Source: Buxus sempervirens
Taxonomy: Eukaryota > Streptophyta > Magnoliopsida > Buxales > Buxaceae
Assembly (NCBI GenBank): GCA_947561395.2
Contig: OX387182.1
Span: 42,463,949-42,527,948, forward strand
Length of the DNA stretch: 64,000 nt
Direction of reading: 5' to 3'
Shown here piece after piece: positions 10,569 to 23,383 of this stretch. How positions within the stretch are numbered: the first letter of the stretch is position 1; each line of letters opens with the position of its first letter. The translations under genes and the position numbers were made by a program. The notes below the pieces were generated by a model that was not told the origin of the DNA, did no database searches, and saw nothing but the letters and a program-made list of their open reading frames with translations.

Positions 10569-12277
10569 CGAGGGTCTAACTCGAAACGGAGTGCCACGAA
10601 GAAATCGAAGATTTAACTTGAAAAACCCTAGAAAACCCTAGCCGATGATGAACATTGAAAGAAAAAAGAAAATAATGAATGAAAACTAAAAAACTTAACC
10701 TTGAATCACTATTTGAAAGCACGAATCCAAGAGAGAAGCCAACGAAAATCAAAAACCCAAAAATCGCCAAACGTTCGAACGAGAGATGTTTCGAATGCTA
10801 AAAACCCTAAGGTCCTTTTCGCACGCGACCCTTTTAAAAAACATATTTTTAATTGAACGTTCGAACGTTCGGCGAACATGGGGCGAACGTTAAACAAGGA
10901 ATTTGTTTTAAAGGCAACGTTCGACACGCGTTTGCTGCACGTTGGATGAAATTACCAATGTTAGATAACGTTTGATAGGCCGTTCGAACGTTCAACAAAA
11001 GATCAGAAAAATTTCCAGATTTCAGCAAGAAGACTCATCTCTTTTCAACCAAAAACACTCCAAACAAACTTAAAAACATGTAAGACATACATTCAACTAT
11101 AAATCAAGGATAAAATCTTGAAAACTCAAATTTTGACACATTTTGAGAACCATTTTGCTCTAAAATTCAGATTTGAACAAATTTAACTTCAATACTCCCA
11201 AATAATTACACAACAACTCAACCAAATTTCCAATTGTGTTTGTGTGCATGTGCAAAGCCAAATACAACAAGTTTTGCCTATATGAGAGCTTGGTGAAGAG
11301 GAGTTGGCCATTGATCAAGAAATCCAATATTACACAAGTCTCTCTAAAAATTGAAAAGAGCCCTTTCATGACCTAAGCATCAAGATTTTGAAATTTTCTC
11401 CCCCTGTTTCTTATAATTCTTTTTGCACAAAGAGTAGTGTTCCTTAGAATATCTGAGTTTACAGCTTATGCCATGGTTATACTCTTTATGATTCTCTTTC
11501 TTTTTGAACTCAATATTGCTGGGGTATACATTTCATCCCAAAGTTCTTTTCATATACTTTTTCTTTTTAAACAAAAGGGAAAAATCTCTTTTTAACACAA
11601 AATCATATGCTAGGATCTTTTCAACTTAAGATAGACAAGAATAACCTCAGGATTGTCTATCCACACAACACCGAAAATAAAAAATAAGCTTCCTCAATTG
11701 AATTTGGTATGTGTATGTGATGTACAAACCACAAATAAACCCCACATCAATATATATGTATTCTTGTACATGCTATAAATGGGATATAACTACAAATGGT
11801 GTGCAGTAATTTATTTATCTTTTAAGCAGAACGCACGATTGGCTGTTGGGGATCTGCAATTAACGTTCTTCTCTAGATAATGGAGTGATTCATAAACCTT
11901 TGGGTGGGGGATATATATAGAAAGAGATAGCTAGGCTGAGAAGGCAAAGGAAATAGGGTTCGTCGAAACAGACCGTGAGCTGCTTGTTTTGAGAATAAAC
12001 ACAAAAATCAGATACTAATGTATATTTCCGGATATTCTTGCTACGTCCGCAGGAAACTTCTCCTGTTAATTAAACTGCTTTCAATAATGTCAAACCAATT
12101 CAGCCGATAATTGGAACTTTTCACAAAGCAAAGAAGACCAAACGCTGATGTGATCGATGATTTTTTTTTTGGAAGCATGCTCACAAGATAATGTCACTCT
12201 CATCCCAACTTGGCATTAATTTATTTGTATCTTGGGTTGAAATTTTGCGGTGATTATCTCGATTTTGAAGGGGGTCT

Positions 12278-12447
12278 ACAGTTCAGGTTGATCCCATGGA
12301 GATTAATGAAAGGAATTATGGCACAAATTAATTCTTCATCTTTGTGCAAATTTTAAGGAGGTTTAACTTTGCTCACACTTTCAGAGAAGGAAATCAAGGA
12401 GCAGATAGGCAGCTGGCAAATCATGCTCTAGATCACTTTTCTTAATC
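12278..12447 (+). pseudogene. RNase H domain fragment (copy B)
   Basis: Same position and wording as the fragment at 4945-5133 (GGAATTATGGCAC, CTTTGTGCAAATTTT, GGAGCAGATAGGCAGCTGGC), but frameshifts break the protein reading: the NQGADR block appears only in pieces across frames. It is a dead relic of a LINE or RVT_3 RNase H domain duplicated with the segment. Confidence 0.5.
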
Positions 12448-12796
12448 CTTGGGTGAAATACCCTCCCTTTTTATTTTTAATCCTCTCGGATGATGCAAGA
12501 GGATTTATTTTTTTTGGTAATATGATGCAAGAGGATAAACACTAAAACAGATGCTTTAAAACAAAGACGCTCTTTTGAATCAAATGGATCAGGCTCCAAT
12601 TTCAATCAAAAGTCATAAGGTTTTACTGACAATAGAAGAGGCAAAAGATACATATATTAATTTAGACAGAGAATCAAAAGTCACAAGGTTTAATTGCAAC
12701 CGGAAAGGGCAAAAGATATTTGGGATTTACACAGAGAGCTTGAAACCGAAGGAGAAGAAACAAGTAGCCTGCTTTCACGCCTTGGATGATCCCATC

Positions 12797-12939
12797 GACT
12801 TGAAATCTGCTGGAGCACTTGGTTGGAAGATCTGATAGTCCAATGGTGAAATACATATTAACAAAGGTGCATGAAGCCTACGTGGACACCAGCAGATGTT
12901 CCAGCCTGAGGGACCAGCTGATATGGTCTTAATTCCATC
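12797..12939. repeat. 143-bp insertion unique to copy B, in the small gene's presumed 3' UTR
   Basis: Copies A and C read GATGATTCCATCCACTG without a break. Copy B splits this with about 143 bp, with CCATC at both junctions (12792-12796 and 12935-12939). It contains no recognisable transposon end; source unknown. Confidence 0.6.
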
Positions 12940-12953
12940 CACTGTTGTTGTTT

Positions 12954-13202
12954 TCATGGGCATAAGCATTCGACGAGAATGGACACTGAAGCCTCGGTGC
13001 ATAGAACCATAGGCCACCTCGTTAACCGGGATCGGCCTGAACTTGAAGCCTGCAGCGACCTCACGTCTCCTTCTTCAACTCGAAGCACCGCCTGGTTAGG
13101 CTCGACATTGGGGGCCTTGGCCTTCCCAATTGAGAAGATGGTTTCACCCTTCTCACGAAGCTTCGCGAATTCGACTGTCCAAATATCTATCAATGCAGAC
13201 AT
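12954..13202 (-). CDS. Small protein gene, 82 aa (MSALIDIWT family), copy B
   Basis: An 82-codon frame, again intact, starting MSALIDIWTVEFAKLREKG and ending EASVSILVECLCP. Relative to the other copies it has changes such as KAPNVEP and ASSSGRS, a Met-to-Ile change near the end and an extra Cys. The open frame extends upstream of the ATG, but that part is not shared by copies A and C, so 13202 is preferred. A TATA box lies 119 bp upstream. Function unknown; see copy A for the family comment. Confidence 0.68.
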   Translation of the reverse strand: MSALIDIWTVEFAKLREKGETIFSIGKAKAPNVEPNQAVLRVEEGDVRSLQASSSGRSRLTRWPMVLCTEASVSILVECLCP

Positions 13203-13320
13203 TGTAATTTTTTTGTTTGAACCACGAGCCACCAAAATGCTCAAACGGAAAGGAATAAACGGATGCTGTATTCGGGGACACTGTATGCTTAACGATGAGG
13301 CACCCAGGAGGCTCCCTGGT

Positions 13321-13330
13321 CCTTTTATAG
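13321..13330 (-). promoter_or_regulatory. TATA box of small gene, copy B
   Basis: Minus strand CTATAAAAGG at the same spacing as in copies A and C, inside a conserved block. Confidence 0.75.
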
Positions 13331-13439
13331 GAGAAGAGATTATCAATTCTTTCATTGATGTAGAAGATAAATTTAGTGTGCTCTGCAATGGTGATTGTAG
13401 GATTCGTGGGCATTTACGTTTCCAAGGTCCCAAATCTGC

Positions 13440-15204
13440 TTCGCGCCACAGAAAGAAAATGAAACCGCTGCTGTTTATTTTTTATTTTTTATTATTTATT
13501 ACTAGGTGGTGAGGACATATTTAGGCATTATCTATAATTTGTCCATATTCTAATCTAATCTATAACCTATATGACAAGGCCCTTACGACCTGCTTACTTG
13601 ACTAATTTACAAAAATAACCTTGGGTAAGACAAATTCTGAAACCGATTCTGAATCAGCTACAAAGTTTTTCACGTCGGAAAAAATTTCTACAAAAAATTA
13701 CCTTACAGTAAATATTTTACCTTAAAAAGGACAATTTAATCTAACCTTTTTACTGCATTACAAATTTCTATTCATCGACCTTGATTGCTTTTCTTTCCGC
13801 CGGATATGGAATTCTCCTGTCGTTCCTCAACCCAAGAACCTAAGCATCTGCAGCATCAACGTTTTTTCCTATTAGGCTTGCTTTCTCTCCGAGCATTGAC
13901 TTCAATGACGGCTTCACATCGATCGTAGGATGCAAACCGTTCGTGTAGGGATCAATAATCAAGATATATGAACTCAGCCTACTCAATCGTCATTGGAGGC
14001 ATAATACGTCTTTCCTTAGCTTCTGTTTTCTTCATTTGCTTGGAAAAATAATGTCTATGCGCTTGTATGATCAGATGAAGATACATCAACAAAACGTGAA
14101 ACGTTCTAACAATTCCAAGAACTATTGAGCAACAACTTCACTTCAAGCCATCCTGTATGTATATTGGTTTCTGGAGAACATGATAGCCAGATGGATGACA
14201 ACTCTTTACTAAACGGCAGGCCAGTAAGTGTTTTTTATTCTTATGTCAAAAAAGTCCTTTATAAAAATTCTAGTACCAAAAACCCTATTATATTTAGATT
14301 TTCAACTTACTAAAATAAGGAGTTTTTATTTTAGTATTAAAATTAATTTCTATTAATTTTTAGTATCATAAAACTATTAATTTTCCTCTTTTTCAACTTT
14401 TTTATTTTCCAAAAACTATTTTTACTTATAAAATTCTTATTTTTTTTTATTATGACTACATTAAAGCTTAATCATATGTTTATTACAAATCCTAAGCAAT
14501 TAAAAGGGCCTTAACTAATACTTATATGAAAAAATACCTAAAGGTAGTAAGAAACACCTTTCTTTTTTGGCAATAAGAACAATCTTGATAATTTCTAAAA
14601 GAAGAATAAAAAATATATTAAACTACACATAAGTATTTTACTAAATCATTTCAATTTTAACGTCCTCTTATAATATAAATTCTTTTAATCTATATTAAAA
14701 TTAAAACCACAAACTACCTTAAGTGTTTTTTATTTTCGCATACCTAAAATGTCCTTCCCTAAGTAACTAAATAACATATATATCATGTTAATAAAATAAC
14801 ATAGACGTTAAAGAAGTCTACGTATTCAATTAGACCTCTACTAATTCAGCACATGATAAAATTACATATATATCGTTAATAAATGTTTGACTAAAACCTT
14901 ATTTAGTTTATATTAAAATTAACAATAAATTAATCATTAATATAAATTAAAAGCATGATAAAATAAGTTAAAAAGAAGATAAATAGATCCTAATACTACG
15001 GTTTAGGCAAAAATCATAATAAAATTTTAATTAGATGTCTAATATAAATTAACAAAATATGATTAACGTTAAAATATCGTTTTCAATCACGTCTTATAAG
15101 TGCAAAATTGATATATTGAAGTGGCTCCTCATGCAACACACGTGCCCTCTCACTAGTATATTTAATTACTTTCACATAGGTTTTCTTTTTAATAAACTTA
15201 GTTA
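13440..15204. other. AT-rich upstream and intergenic part of copy B
   Basis: Holds the broken exon-like piece at about 13780-13990 (minus strand, reading NGLHPTIDVKPSLKSML before a stop) and then AT-rich DNA shared with copies A and C. Nothing else was recognised. Confidence 0.45.
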
Positions 15205-15224
15205 ATTAGGAAAGTCAAATGGAA

Positions 15225-15905
15225 AAATTATTTTCTTAAACCAATCGTACAAAGAAGAAAATGAAAAAGAAAAAAGAGATAGCATTATAAATGTAAAAAC
15301 ATTAACATGTGTTATTTTATTCATTTTAAAAGAATATCAATTAGGTTATGCGGGTTATAATAGAGAAAAAAACTCCACGTCTATGGAAGATAGTTGTGAA
15401 TAATTATACAAATGATACATTGGTCATCTAAATATTTCATAGGCATTGTAAAATGTTAAGGGACTTTGAAGTCTTTTAAACTTTAAGGGTTTATAATTAA
15501 AAACTATACGTTGGGCCAAAATCTCCCCACCTCATTTATCCATACTACTATGGAGCTAGCATGTGGAGGAGTAGATGCTTTCTTGTCCCCAAATGCATTG
15601 GTTCAGTTTAGGCTCTGTCTGTATATCACAAGAATAATGTTTCTTAGTTTTCGCCCATGTAAAATTTTCCTACCATTTCTCGCAATCCGAATGGATTTGA
15701 AGAAACTAAAGGGTTTCTAATAGTCAAGCTCCCACTCTCTAATCACAGTTTATTGTAATTTATAAAATGTGGTGGATGAGCACATATGGTTTGCACCAAG
15801 TTTCTCATATATCATGCACCCATTCATTGCAATTGATGCATTCAATCATTTCAAGAAAAAAAATACATTTTTTTTTACTAATGATTTTCAGCAGCTTAAT
15901 ATTTA
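15225..15905. repeat. Flank duplicate F, paired with 18641-18752 plus 51815-52395
   Basis: From TTATTTTCTTAAACCAATCG to TTTCAGCAGCTTA this stretch recurs, but the second copy is split by the 33-kb retroelement stack at GAATA. Copy F follows segment B while its partner precedes segment C, so the original arrangement was a tandem array of (F + segment) units. No gene seen in it. Confidence 0.85.
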
Positions 15906-15958
15906 AGTATTTTGAGCAGATAATAAAAGACTAATTACAATTTAAAATTAGAAATAAG

Positions 15959-18134
15959 TGTAAGCACGAAAATTAATTAGGAGATCGTTTACAAGAGAGT
16001 TTAAGGAGTTAAATTAAGGAGAATGGTAGAAGAGGGAATACACTTAGTATATTAGAGTAAGCAAAACCTAATTAGAGTTGGTCTATTAGGGAGACTATAG
16101 AAGAGAGGTTTAAATAGTGTTTAAGGTTTTGAAAACAAGTTAGAAGAAGAGGGAAAATCGTGCATAAGTGATAGGAACCAAAATAAAAGGAGAGAAAAAA
16201 GAAAAGAAAGGAGGAAATTAGAAAGAAGAAGAGTTGCAAAGATGGCCAACCAGCCAACTTCAAACGGCGAGCTAGGAATATCTAACCATTAGAATATGCT
16301 GAAATTTTATGGTTTTGTTCTACTCATGGACGACTTAAAATTAAACGGTGGAGATTTTAATTGAGAAGTCTAGAGGGGTGGGGTCGTGCTCCAAAAATAG
16401 GCACAGACGAAGTCTCTGAAAAATCTGGGTTCATCAAAAAGCAAGTAGCAAACCCTTGAGACTGGAGGAAATTGCATGTTTTCTTGTGATTTTGATGATT
16501 GATCGTATTGTTTTTTTTTTTTTTTTTTTTTTTTGAAGTTAGATTTCATGGGAAAAGCTTATTTTTTATAAAGAATTGTTTTGGTGTTTTAACTTTCTTT
16601 AAAAATCAAGAAAGAGTTGATCTTAGTGAGTTTAAACTTAAAAAGAAACTCAAGATAAGTAGAAAGATGATGGGATTAGTTTAGGGTTGTCTCAGGACTG
16701 GTTTGGGATGAAAATCAGATGTCTAAAATCAAATCCAATTAATATTTGGGTTTGAAAGATTTAAAAATTCCCACAACTAAAAAACTTGATGTTAATAATC
16801 GGAGTGCTCGAGACACCACTTGAGCATCACTTCAGGCGTTAGGCATTTAAAAAATAACAGAACCTAAAAACTTATTTGCTAGAGCAGTCGCTCGAGCGAC
16901 CCTTCGAGCGATCAACTGTTAGAAATTTAAAAACTTGGGATTCGTGCCCAGATTCAATTTTTAATAATTTTTCTTGAAATTTTAATGTTGTAACACTTGT
17001 AATTAGGGTAATTTGAGATGTAGGAAGTGACGAAATTAAGTTTGGATTAAAGGGTAATTATTTGGGACATGTTTATGATTATTGATACAAGGTTTATTAC
17101 TGAATATTGTATCTTTGAGTTACTCAAGGTTTTTGATTGTGAGTTGTGTCTAGTAGGCAATGCTTAGTATGGATCCATAGCTTAGCTAGGAAGTGAAAGG
17201 GAATTGGCTGGTAAGTTATTCTTGTTCGGAACTCCCCAGTATGCGGTCTGTCGTGCTTGCAAGGTGCGGTGCAGCAAAGGCAGACGGTTTTTATTTGTTA
17301 TTCAAGTTACCATCCGCATGCTTCAATGAGACATCGACTTTCACAAGCTTTATATTGGTCATGTTGGTAGGGTACTTGTGACTCGTACGAGCTATGATTC
17401 GGCTGTGCTTGAGGATCACTTGTGACTTGCACATGCATTGGTATTAGACATGTTGTCATGGGTCCATTAATCTTTGATCGGATTGGTATGGCCTCTGCGG
17501 AAGCGGTACCCTTGATGGGATTTTATTTTGGACCGAGGATTGTACTCGCCAATCCATTCGTGGGTGGTCCGCATTGATGGTTGACGGAGGAGATGGTAGT
17601 GACTGCTGTTGCGGGCTCCATCTATCAGGTAAGTCATGATGTGGCGAAATATGGGGGCAGGAATATCTTATTAAGTGGTTTCAGTTCATGAGTCCTATTA
17701 TGTCACAAATGTTTGTTTTGGATTGGTAAATTGTTATTGTTATATCATCGTATTATTGTGGCTTTGGTTTTATCGTTCACCTCATGGCTATCTTTGTAAA
17801 TCATTATGGACTGTTTTTACTTCATGCATCTGCTACTTGTTGAGATTTATTCTCACTCTGGTTTTTTCCCCCATTTTCAGGTACTCTTGGTAAGGACGGC
17901 AACATTGTGGATTAGTTATAGTGGGGTAGTCTATATAGATGTAGAATGCTCATAGAAGTTGAAATCCTTGTATATCATAATTGTTGATTAATAAAGAGAA
18001 TTTGAATTAAAATTTCCGCATTTACTCTGACTATAAAGTTAGAAAAAGTTTCAAATTTCCCGGTTTCTTTGGTTGCTTTGTTTATTTACCATAACACCTC
18101 GGGTTTAGGAATGGACCGGAAGTGGGCCATTACA
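15959..18134 (+). mobile_element. Probable solo LTR (Ty3-gypsy, Del/Tekay-like)
   Basis: Begins TGTAAGCACGAAAATTAATT and ends GGACCGGAAGTGGGCCATTACA, giving TG...CA termini with the style of Del/Tekay chromovirus LTRs. It has no coding capacity. Internal features are a long T run at about 16509-16534 and a GCTCGAGCGA cluster near 16885-16910. It is followed by neither a Met-tRNA primer site nor an interior, and the flanking five bases differ (ATAAG against TGAGA), so it may be a recombined or truncated remnant. Confidence 0.45.
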
Positions 18135-18640
18135 TGAGATATATTTGACATATAATATTCATCACCATCAAGATCAAACCTCTTTAACAGATGAAATGGA
18201 TGATGATGCATTGAAGTGGTGGATATAGGAGCATAGTTATAACAATTTAAGTTCTCATTTTGATACATAAACTCAATACCATGACTTGACATGACATTAA
18301 AATTCCATGTATGTTTGGTTAAAAAGTACTTAGGATTTATGATTTTTATAAAAGTTTGAAATTTTTTCACTAGGTGCAATCTTTATCAAAATGTAGGAAT
18401 ATTCCAAATTTCCCATAAGCTAACTAAATCTATGTTTGTATGCCATATATTACAATTTTTAACTTTTTAGCTTTTCTAATTTGAAAAATAAATAAGTAGC
18501 TTCGAAAAGTTATACGAAACATCCTCTTCCTAATTCCATATTTATTTGTTCTTATGTTTATGATGTTTACTATTAAACAAGCAAATATCAAACCAAATAT
18601 AACTTTTACCCATCCCTGTGCATCACACAAGGTGTTTGCT
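18135..18640. other. Unassigned AT-rich stretch
   Basis: Between the probable solo LTR and the second flank duplicate. No ORF of note, no terminal repeats, and no match to other parts of the window that I could see. Confidence 0.4.
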
Positions 18641-18752
18641 AGTTATTTCCTTAAACTAATCGAACAAAGAAGAAAATGGATAAGACAAAAAGAGATAGCG
18701 TTATGAATGTAAAAACATTAACATGTGTTATTTTATTCATTTTAAAAGAATA
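18641..18752. repeat. Left piece of flank duplicate F' and target site GAATA
   Basis: Matches 15228-15340 and is then interrupted. Its last five bases GAATA (18748-18752) recur directly after the 3' LTR (51815-51819), marking the target-site duplication of the 33-kb stack; the match to F resumes there. Confidence 0.9.
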
Positions 18753-19840
18753 TGTTTACACCCTATAAAACCAACGAATAAGAGAGGGACACGTAGCGCC
18801 CAGGTGGCTTATTCAGGCCATGACAACAAAGCGTGTAGGCCTTAAACAGTTGGACAGGCCACGTCAGCACACACACAAAACCAAGGCAACAGAACCACAC
18901 TCACAAATATCAGAAGATCGTGCCATCAGTCATTCAACAGTAACCTATTTTTGAAGATCGTGGCCGAGCGGTTATCTATCTGGAGCGGAAGACTAAAGAC
19001 GGCCAACCACCATGAAGATCGTGCAAAGTGGGATGTTGAGCAACCATCAAAGATTGGCTATAAAAGGCACCAATTCGAAGAGCTCAGGGACACAATCCAA
19101 GCAACTGCAACCGGTTATTATATTATTTTGATCATCCGTGATCTTTTATCCCCTCTCTTACACTGTAGCAAGAAGGATAAATTAGGACTTCTCTCACTGC
19201 TTCCAGTCGCAGTGACATCTTAGACCCCTCTTTACTTCGATTAACACCAGAATCCTACCACCGGAGGGTAAGTTGAGGCCGCCCCTGACTCGCAGTTCTG
19301 TGTTCACAGAATCCCGAGCAGCCGGTCCGAGACTCGCTCTGTCCAAGCCAGGTGACTTGTGTATCTTCGGTTAAACAGCAATCCAAGGTGAACCCCCTGA
19401 ATTGGCTTTGTTAGCAGCCGCCCCCTTCCTCCTGCGCTTATACCCGATTACGGCTATAAGACCAGGACAGGCCGGTCCTGCGAGCCCTGTCAGTTTTCGT
19501 TTTACATTTTTGTTTCCTTTGTGAGGATTATCTGTTGTTATTTTCGGCCGACGGCCGATTTTATAATAAAGGAAGTTTTGTGTGCCATTAGTGTCTTTCG
19601 CTTTCAAACACTTGTAAGAACCCAAACGAAGACCGAACCGCTAGTCTTCATATTATCACCTGACCCGTTTATATTACAGGTGACTTGCAGTACGACTGAA
19701 CCAACCCCGGTTTAGATTCGGAACAGGTGCCCGGGGTCAGGACCCCCGAAATCATTGTATCAAACGATACTGGCACGCCCGCATAGAGATACATCATCAA
19801 CACAACCACGTGTCCACATCGGCCCAATTTCGGAGCAACA
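18753..19840 (+). repeat. 5' LTR of the outer Tat element
   Basis: Starts TGTTTACACCCTATAAAACC and ends TTCGGAGCAACA. It matches 50724-51814 along its whole length with about 30 differences. A TATA box CTATAAAAGG at 19058-19067 probably sets the transcript start near 19090. Confidence 0.95.
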
Positions 19841-19848
19841 TCCCTTTT

Positions 19849-19866
19849 TGGCACGCCCAGTGGGAC
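19849..19866 (+). promoter_or_regulatory. Primer binding site of the outer element
   Basis: TGGCACGCCCAGTGGGAC lies eight bases after the 5' LTR. It starts with TGG as expected for pairing with a tRNA CCA end and is a wording seen in plant gypsy elements. The tRNA species was not resolved. Confidence 0.75.
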
Positions 19867-19889
19867 CCTTAGTCTTTGAAAGAGCACTA

Positions 19890-21860
19890 ATGGCGGCAAG
19901 AAGAAGTACTCGGCATGCTGAAAGCGCAATGCCAGAGGAACATGCCGAATCTTAGGTAAATCCTCTATCCGTTTTAGAAGTTCCTGAAGAAGGACCGTCA
20001 AGTTCTCAGCCGGATCTTAATGAACGGCTTATTCAGGCCTTACAAGGTCTTAACCAACAAATGGCAGGATTTGGTCAGGGTATTAACAAAATTTCTTCCG
20101 ATAATGGTAGAATCTTAGCAGTATTGTAGGAAGGACTCTCTACAATGGCAAGACGGGCGATGATGGCCGAGCGAGCCGAAACATCGGCCGCTGGTTCAAA
20201 TGCTCATGAGAGGATAACTGTCCCAGAGCAGTTACCGCCTGTAAACTTCGGCGATAATGGCCGAAATGAGACGGCCAACCTCACTGCTACTAGAGGAGAA
20301 ATATCTCCTGTTATCCCAAATCCTCCTAATGTGCCTCTGGTCGAACTACGCTCAGGGGGGCAAAGGGAGGCCCAGGAGAACCATACAGAGGACATTGGCG
20401 TAAGGAATATGGCCATGAACCGTAATTACATTCAGAATGTGATTCAAGAGATGATCGGAGATCAATATCACCAACGAATGACTAGGCCAGTATATCGTAA
20501 ACCTTAGCCAGCCTGGATTGACCAGCAATTTGAATTTCCTAGGGGATACAAAATTCCTGAATTCACTTTGTTTTCAGGAGAAGGCCAACAATCTATCATT
20601 GAACATATTGGCCGATTCACGGTCCAATGTGGAGAGGCTACCGGTAATGATTTCCTCAAACTCAGATTATTTGGAAATTCATTAACCGCACAGGCCTTTA
20701 CATGGTACATTACATTGCCGGCTAATTCCGTTACAAATTGGGCAATGATGGAGGAAAAATTTCATTCCCAATTTTATCGAACGGAACCCGAAGTTACCAT
20801 GGTTGATCTTGCTCGGTTAAGACAACAACCAGGGGAATCGGCCGATAAATATATCGCTCGATTCAAATATATGAAGAACAAATGCCGAATTCTTTTACCA
20901 GAATCGGAGTTTGCAAATCTAGCTTTAAACGGTCTACACTTTGAACTTCGAAAAAAGTTTGAAGGTGAACAGTTTGAAGACTTATTTGAGTTGTCAGCCA
21001 GGGCGGCCAAATATGAATGGCTGTTACAGGAAGACAACGAAAAGAAAACCTCATCTTACGGGTTGTATTACAGGGACCCAAATTTTGAGTACGGAATGGT
21101 AGAGGTCGTGGGAAAACAATCGATCACCAGTCCGATTCTTATCTGAAAAACCAAGGATAAAGAAGAAACGAAATAAACAAATACCTTCAGCCGAAATTAT
21201 TCTTTTGATATTCAAAAAAGGGCTGAGATATTTGAATATCTTCTAAAACAGGGGTTTTTCAGACTAACCAAAGACCACCCGTTTATCCTAGCCAGTGTAG
21301 CGGCCAAGGGTAAAACGTGTAAATGGCACGGAGTAAAAACTCATGAAACTAATGAGTGTATTGTGCTTCGAAATGTGATACAGGAAAACATTGATAAAGG
21401 ACTCCTGAAGTTCGCCGAGACAGACAAGGAAAAGATGCAAGTTGACACACAACCATTTCCTAAAGAAGTATCAGCAAACATGGTCACCATTGGTTTGCCT
21501 AAACGCGCTCCAACCGTTAAAATCGACCTAGAAGGGTCTTCCTCAAAAAATTTGGGAAAACAGGTATCACCGGTTCAAAACCAGGTGAACTTACGATCAA
21601 GAAACTATTGGAGGTATTCACCTACTCAAGGCGATCTTGGCGACAGGAGAGAAGAGGTGAAATTTGGGGAGAATGGTGGCATAAGTCCAGACGCGAACCC
21701 AACAGGGAAGAAAATAGAAAGCCAGATCCCGGCGAGACATTAGCAAAGAAAATAACTACAGTTTCTTCCGAATTTTCCTCCACCCGAGTTGTAGCCACAA
21801 AGCGAACGGAAACGGTTACCAAATCCTCCGAGGGTTCATCCTCTAAACAGGATACATAGG
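19890..21860 (+). pseudogene. Gag region of the outer Tat element
   Basis: The region starts at the first ATG after the primer site (MAARRSTRHAESA). The capsid-like core (retrotransposon gag family) lies at about 20560-21050, with words such as QAFTWYITLPANSVTNW and ESADKYIARFKYMK. A zinc-knuckle-like CKWHGVKTHETNEC follows at about 21320-21360. Gag packages element RNA into virus-like particles. As a fossil it is broken in a few places. Confidence 0.8.
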
Positions 21861-23383
21861 GTAGACTCCCTGAGAAAATAGAAGTATCACCAGGCGACCT
21901 CTGTTACAGCTGTAAACAAAAGGTGATATTGGAATATCAACATTTGCAACGTAACAAAGGGAAGTTTCCAGAGTACGAAGGTACACGCCCCACTCAGGGG
22001 GGCAAAAGGCCATTTTACTTGACTTCTGGAAGACGGGTACATTTGTCGACAAGATCGGCGGACCCATATAGTTCAGCTCTAGAAAGCGGTTATATGACTT
22101 ATGAGCAATACATGATGGTAAACAAGGGCAAGCCCAGAATGGTAAAACCCCCTATTATTAGAAATGGTCATTGGAAAAAGTTAACTCATCCTAAGTTCCC
22201 TTTCCATTCGCAGGCAAATGTCGCGGAATTAACCAGAATGCAGAAGCGACGCCGGCAGCGACAACAAGCTAAAAGGCGATACCAGGAACAAAGTACTAGA
22301 TCTTCGGAGCCATATTGGTCATCCAGGTTTATTGCCAAAAGAACCACCCCCAAACCACAAAAGCTCAAGAAGAGCCCGTTACCTAGTCCATCGGTTACTC
22401 CGGTTACGGCGCCCGAGCCAAGTTCCAATACAGTAACTTCAGTAACTGAAAGACAGATATCCGATGATGATCTGACGGATAACTTTGCTGGAGGAGAAGG
22501 CGAACAGTTGCTAGTTGAACAATTGCTTACTAAATATAGCAGGATGTCAACTCCCTCCACAGTGGAAATGACTGAGGAGATGATACTTGAAACACCAAAA
22601 GATGAGATCAGTGAATCACTGAGTCAGCCACCATTAAGTGCTGATGCATCAATAGCTGAAATTTGTTTCGGTCGAATGCCCCCAATACCACTTGACTGTC
22701 ACATGGTTCTCACTTTACCTATGACTTTTGGGGCAAGCATGGAATTACCGCGACCGAAAGAAACCAGTGATGAAGGGGACCCAGTCGCACTATATGTGAT
22801 TGATCCAGAACACCTAGAAGAAGATAAAGGAAGTCAAGAACCGGCTGATAGTGACCAAATCGACCTAGTCGGAGAGGTATGTTTTGTTAAACCATCCTTC
22901 GCTATGACTCAACATCTGAAACCTTTATTTATAAAGGCGTATATGAATGGGATCCTTATCAATAGGATTTTAATTGATAACGGGGTTGCAGTGAATTTCA
23001 TTCCGATTTCCACATTGAAGAAATTAGGTAAGTCTTATTCGGATCTAATTCCTTCCGAGATCACTGTTACTAACTTTGCAGGCGGTATTACAGGAACAAG
23101 AGGAATCCTCCCAATCGAACTAACGGTTGGGGTGCGGCAATCTTTGACAGCATTCTTCGTAATTGAATCATCAGCCGGATACAATGCATTGCTGGGAAGA
23201 GATTGGATCCATTCGAATGGATTTGTACCATCTTCTTTACACCAATCGTTGCTGTTTTGGAAGGATGGTAAAATCGAAGAGGTAAAAGCCGACAAGCTGC
23301 CTTTTGCCGTAGATTCTAATGTCGCACATGCATCCCTGTATGAAGAAGGGGTGAAACCAATTTCATTTAGTGGTTATGACAAG
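21861..23383 (+). pseudogene. Gag-pol linker and aspartic protease region of the outer element
   Basis: A basic, Pro/Ser-rich linker comes first. The retropepsin fold then runs from about 22890 to 23300, with the active-site-like ILIDNGVAVNFI block and the late GYNALLGRDWIHS block typical of plant gypsy proteases. The reading is cut at 23383 by the gag-only element; element sequence resumes at 36812. Confidence 0.78.

Larger units (their letters stand above)
7991..11737 (-). mobile_element. Truncated LTR retroelement, probably Ty1/copia SIRE-like, 3' part plus LTR
   Basis: In the minus sense the order is: a unique 3' region with GGGGGAGAA words near 11400 and 9720, one long ORF, a polypurine stretch CCAAAGGGGGAAT just before 9255, then one LTR ending at 7991. 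The GTGACAAAAAGGGGGAGAAG wording and the extra ORF before the 3' LTR suit SIRE/Maximus-type copia elements. No gag-pol and no second LTR are present, so it is a truncated fossil. It replaces whatever lay between segmental copies A and B. The family call is an inference. Confidence 0.5.
11738..15204. repeat. Segmental duplication copy B
   Basis: It starts at AACCCCACATCAATATATATG, shared with copy C at 52461, and runs to TTAATAAACTTAGT, shared with copy A. It is near-colinear with copies A and C apart from small indels and one extra 143-bp block at 12797-12939. Its first 250 bp, also in C, include a GGGGGATATATATAGAAAG block that could be a promoter of something lost. Confidence 0.88.

Noticed and set aside
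15511-15720. 69-residue frame in flank F
   Set aside because: The frame is not kept in the paired flank at 51990-52215.
18430-18640. Possible tRNA or other RNA gene in the unassigned AT-rich stretch
   Set aside because: No cloverleaf-like arms or A/B box words could be found by eye.
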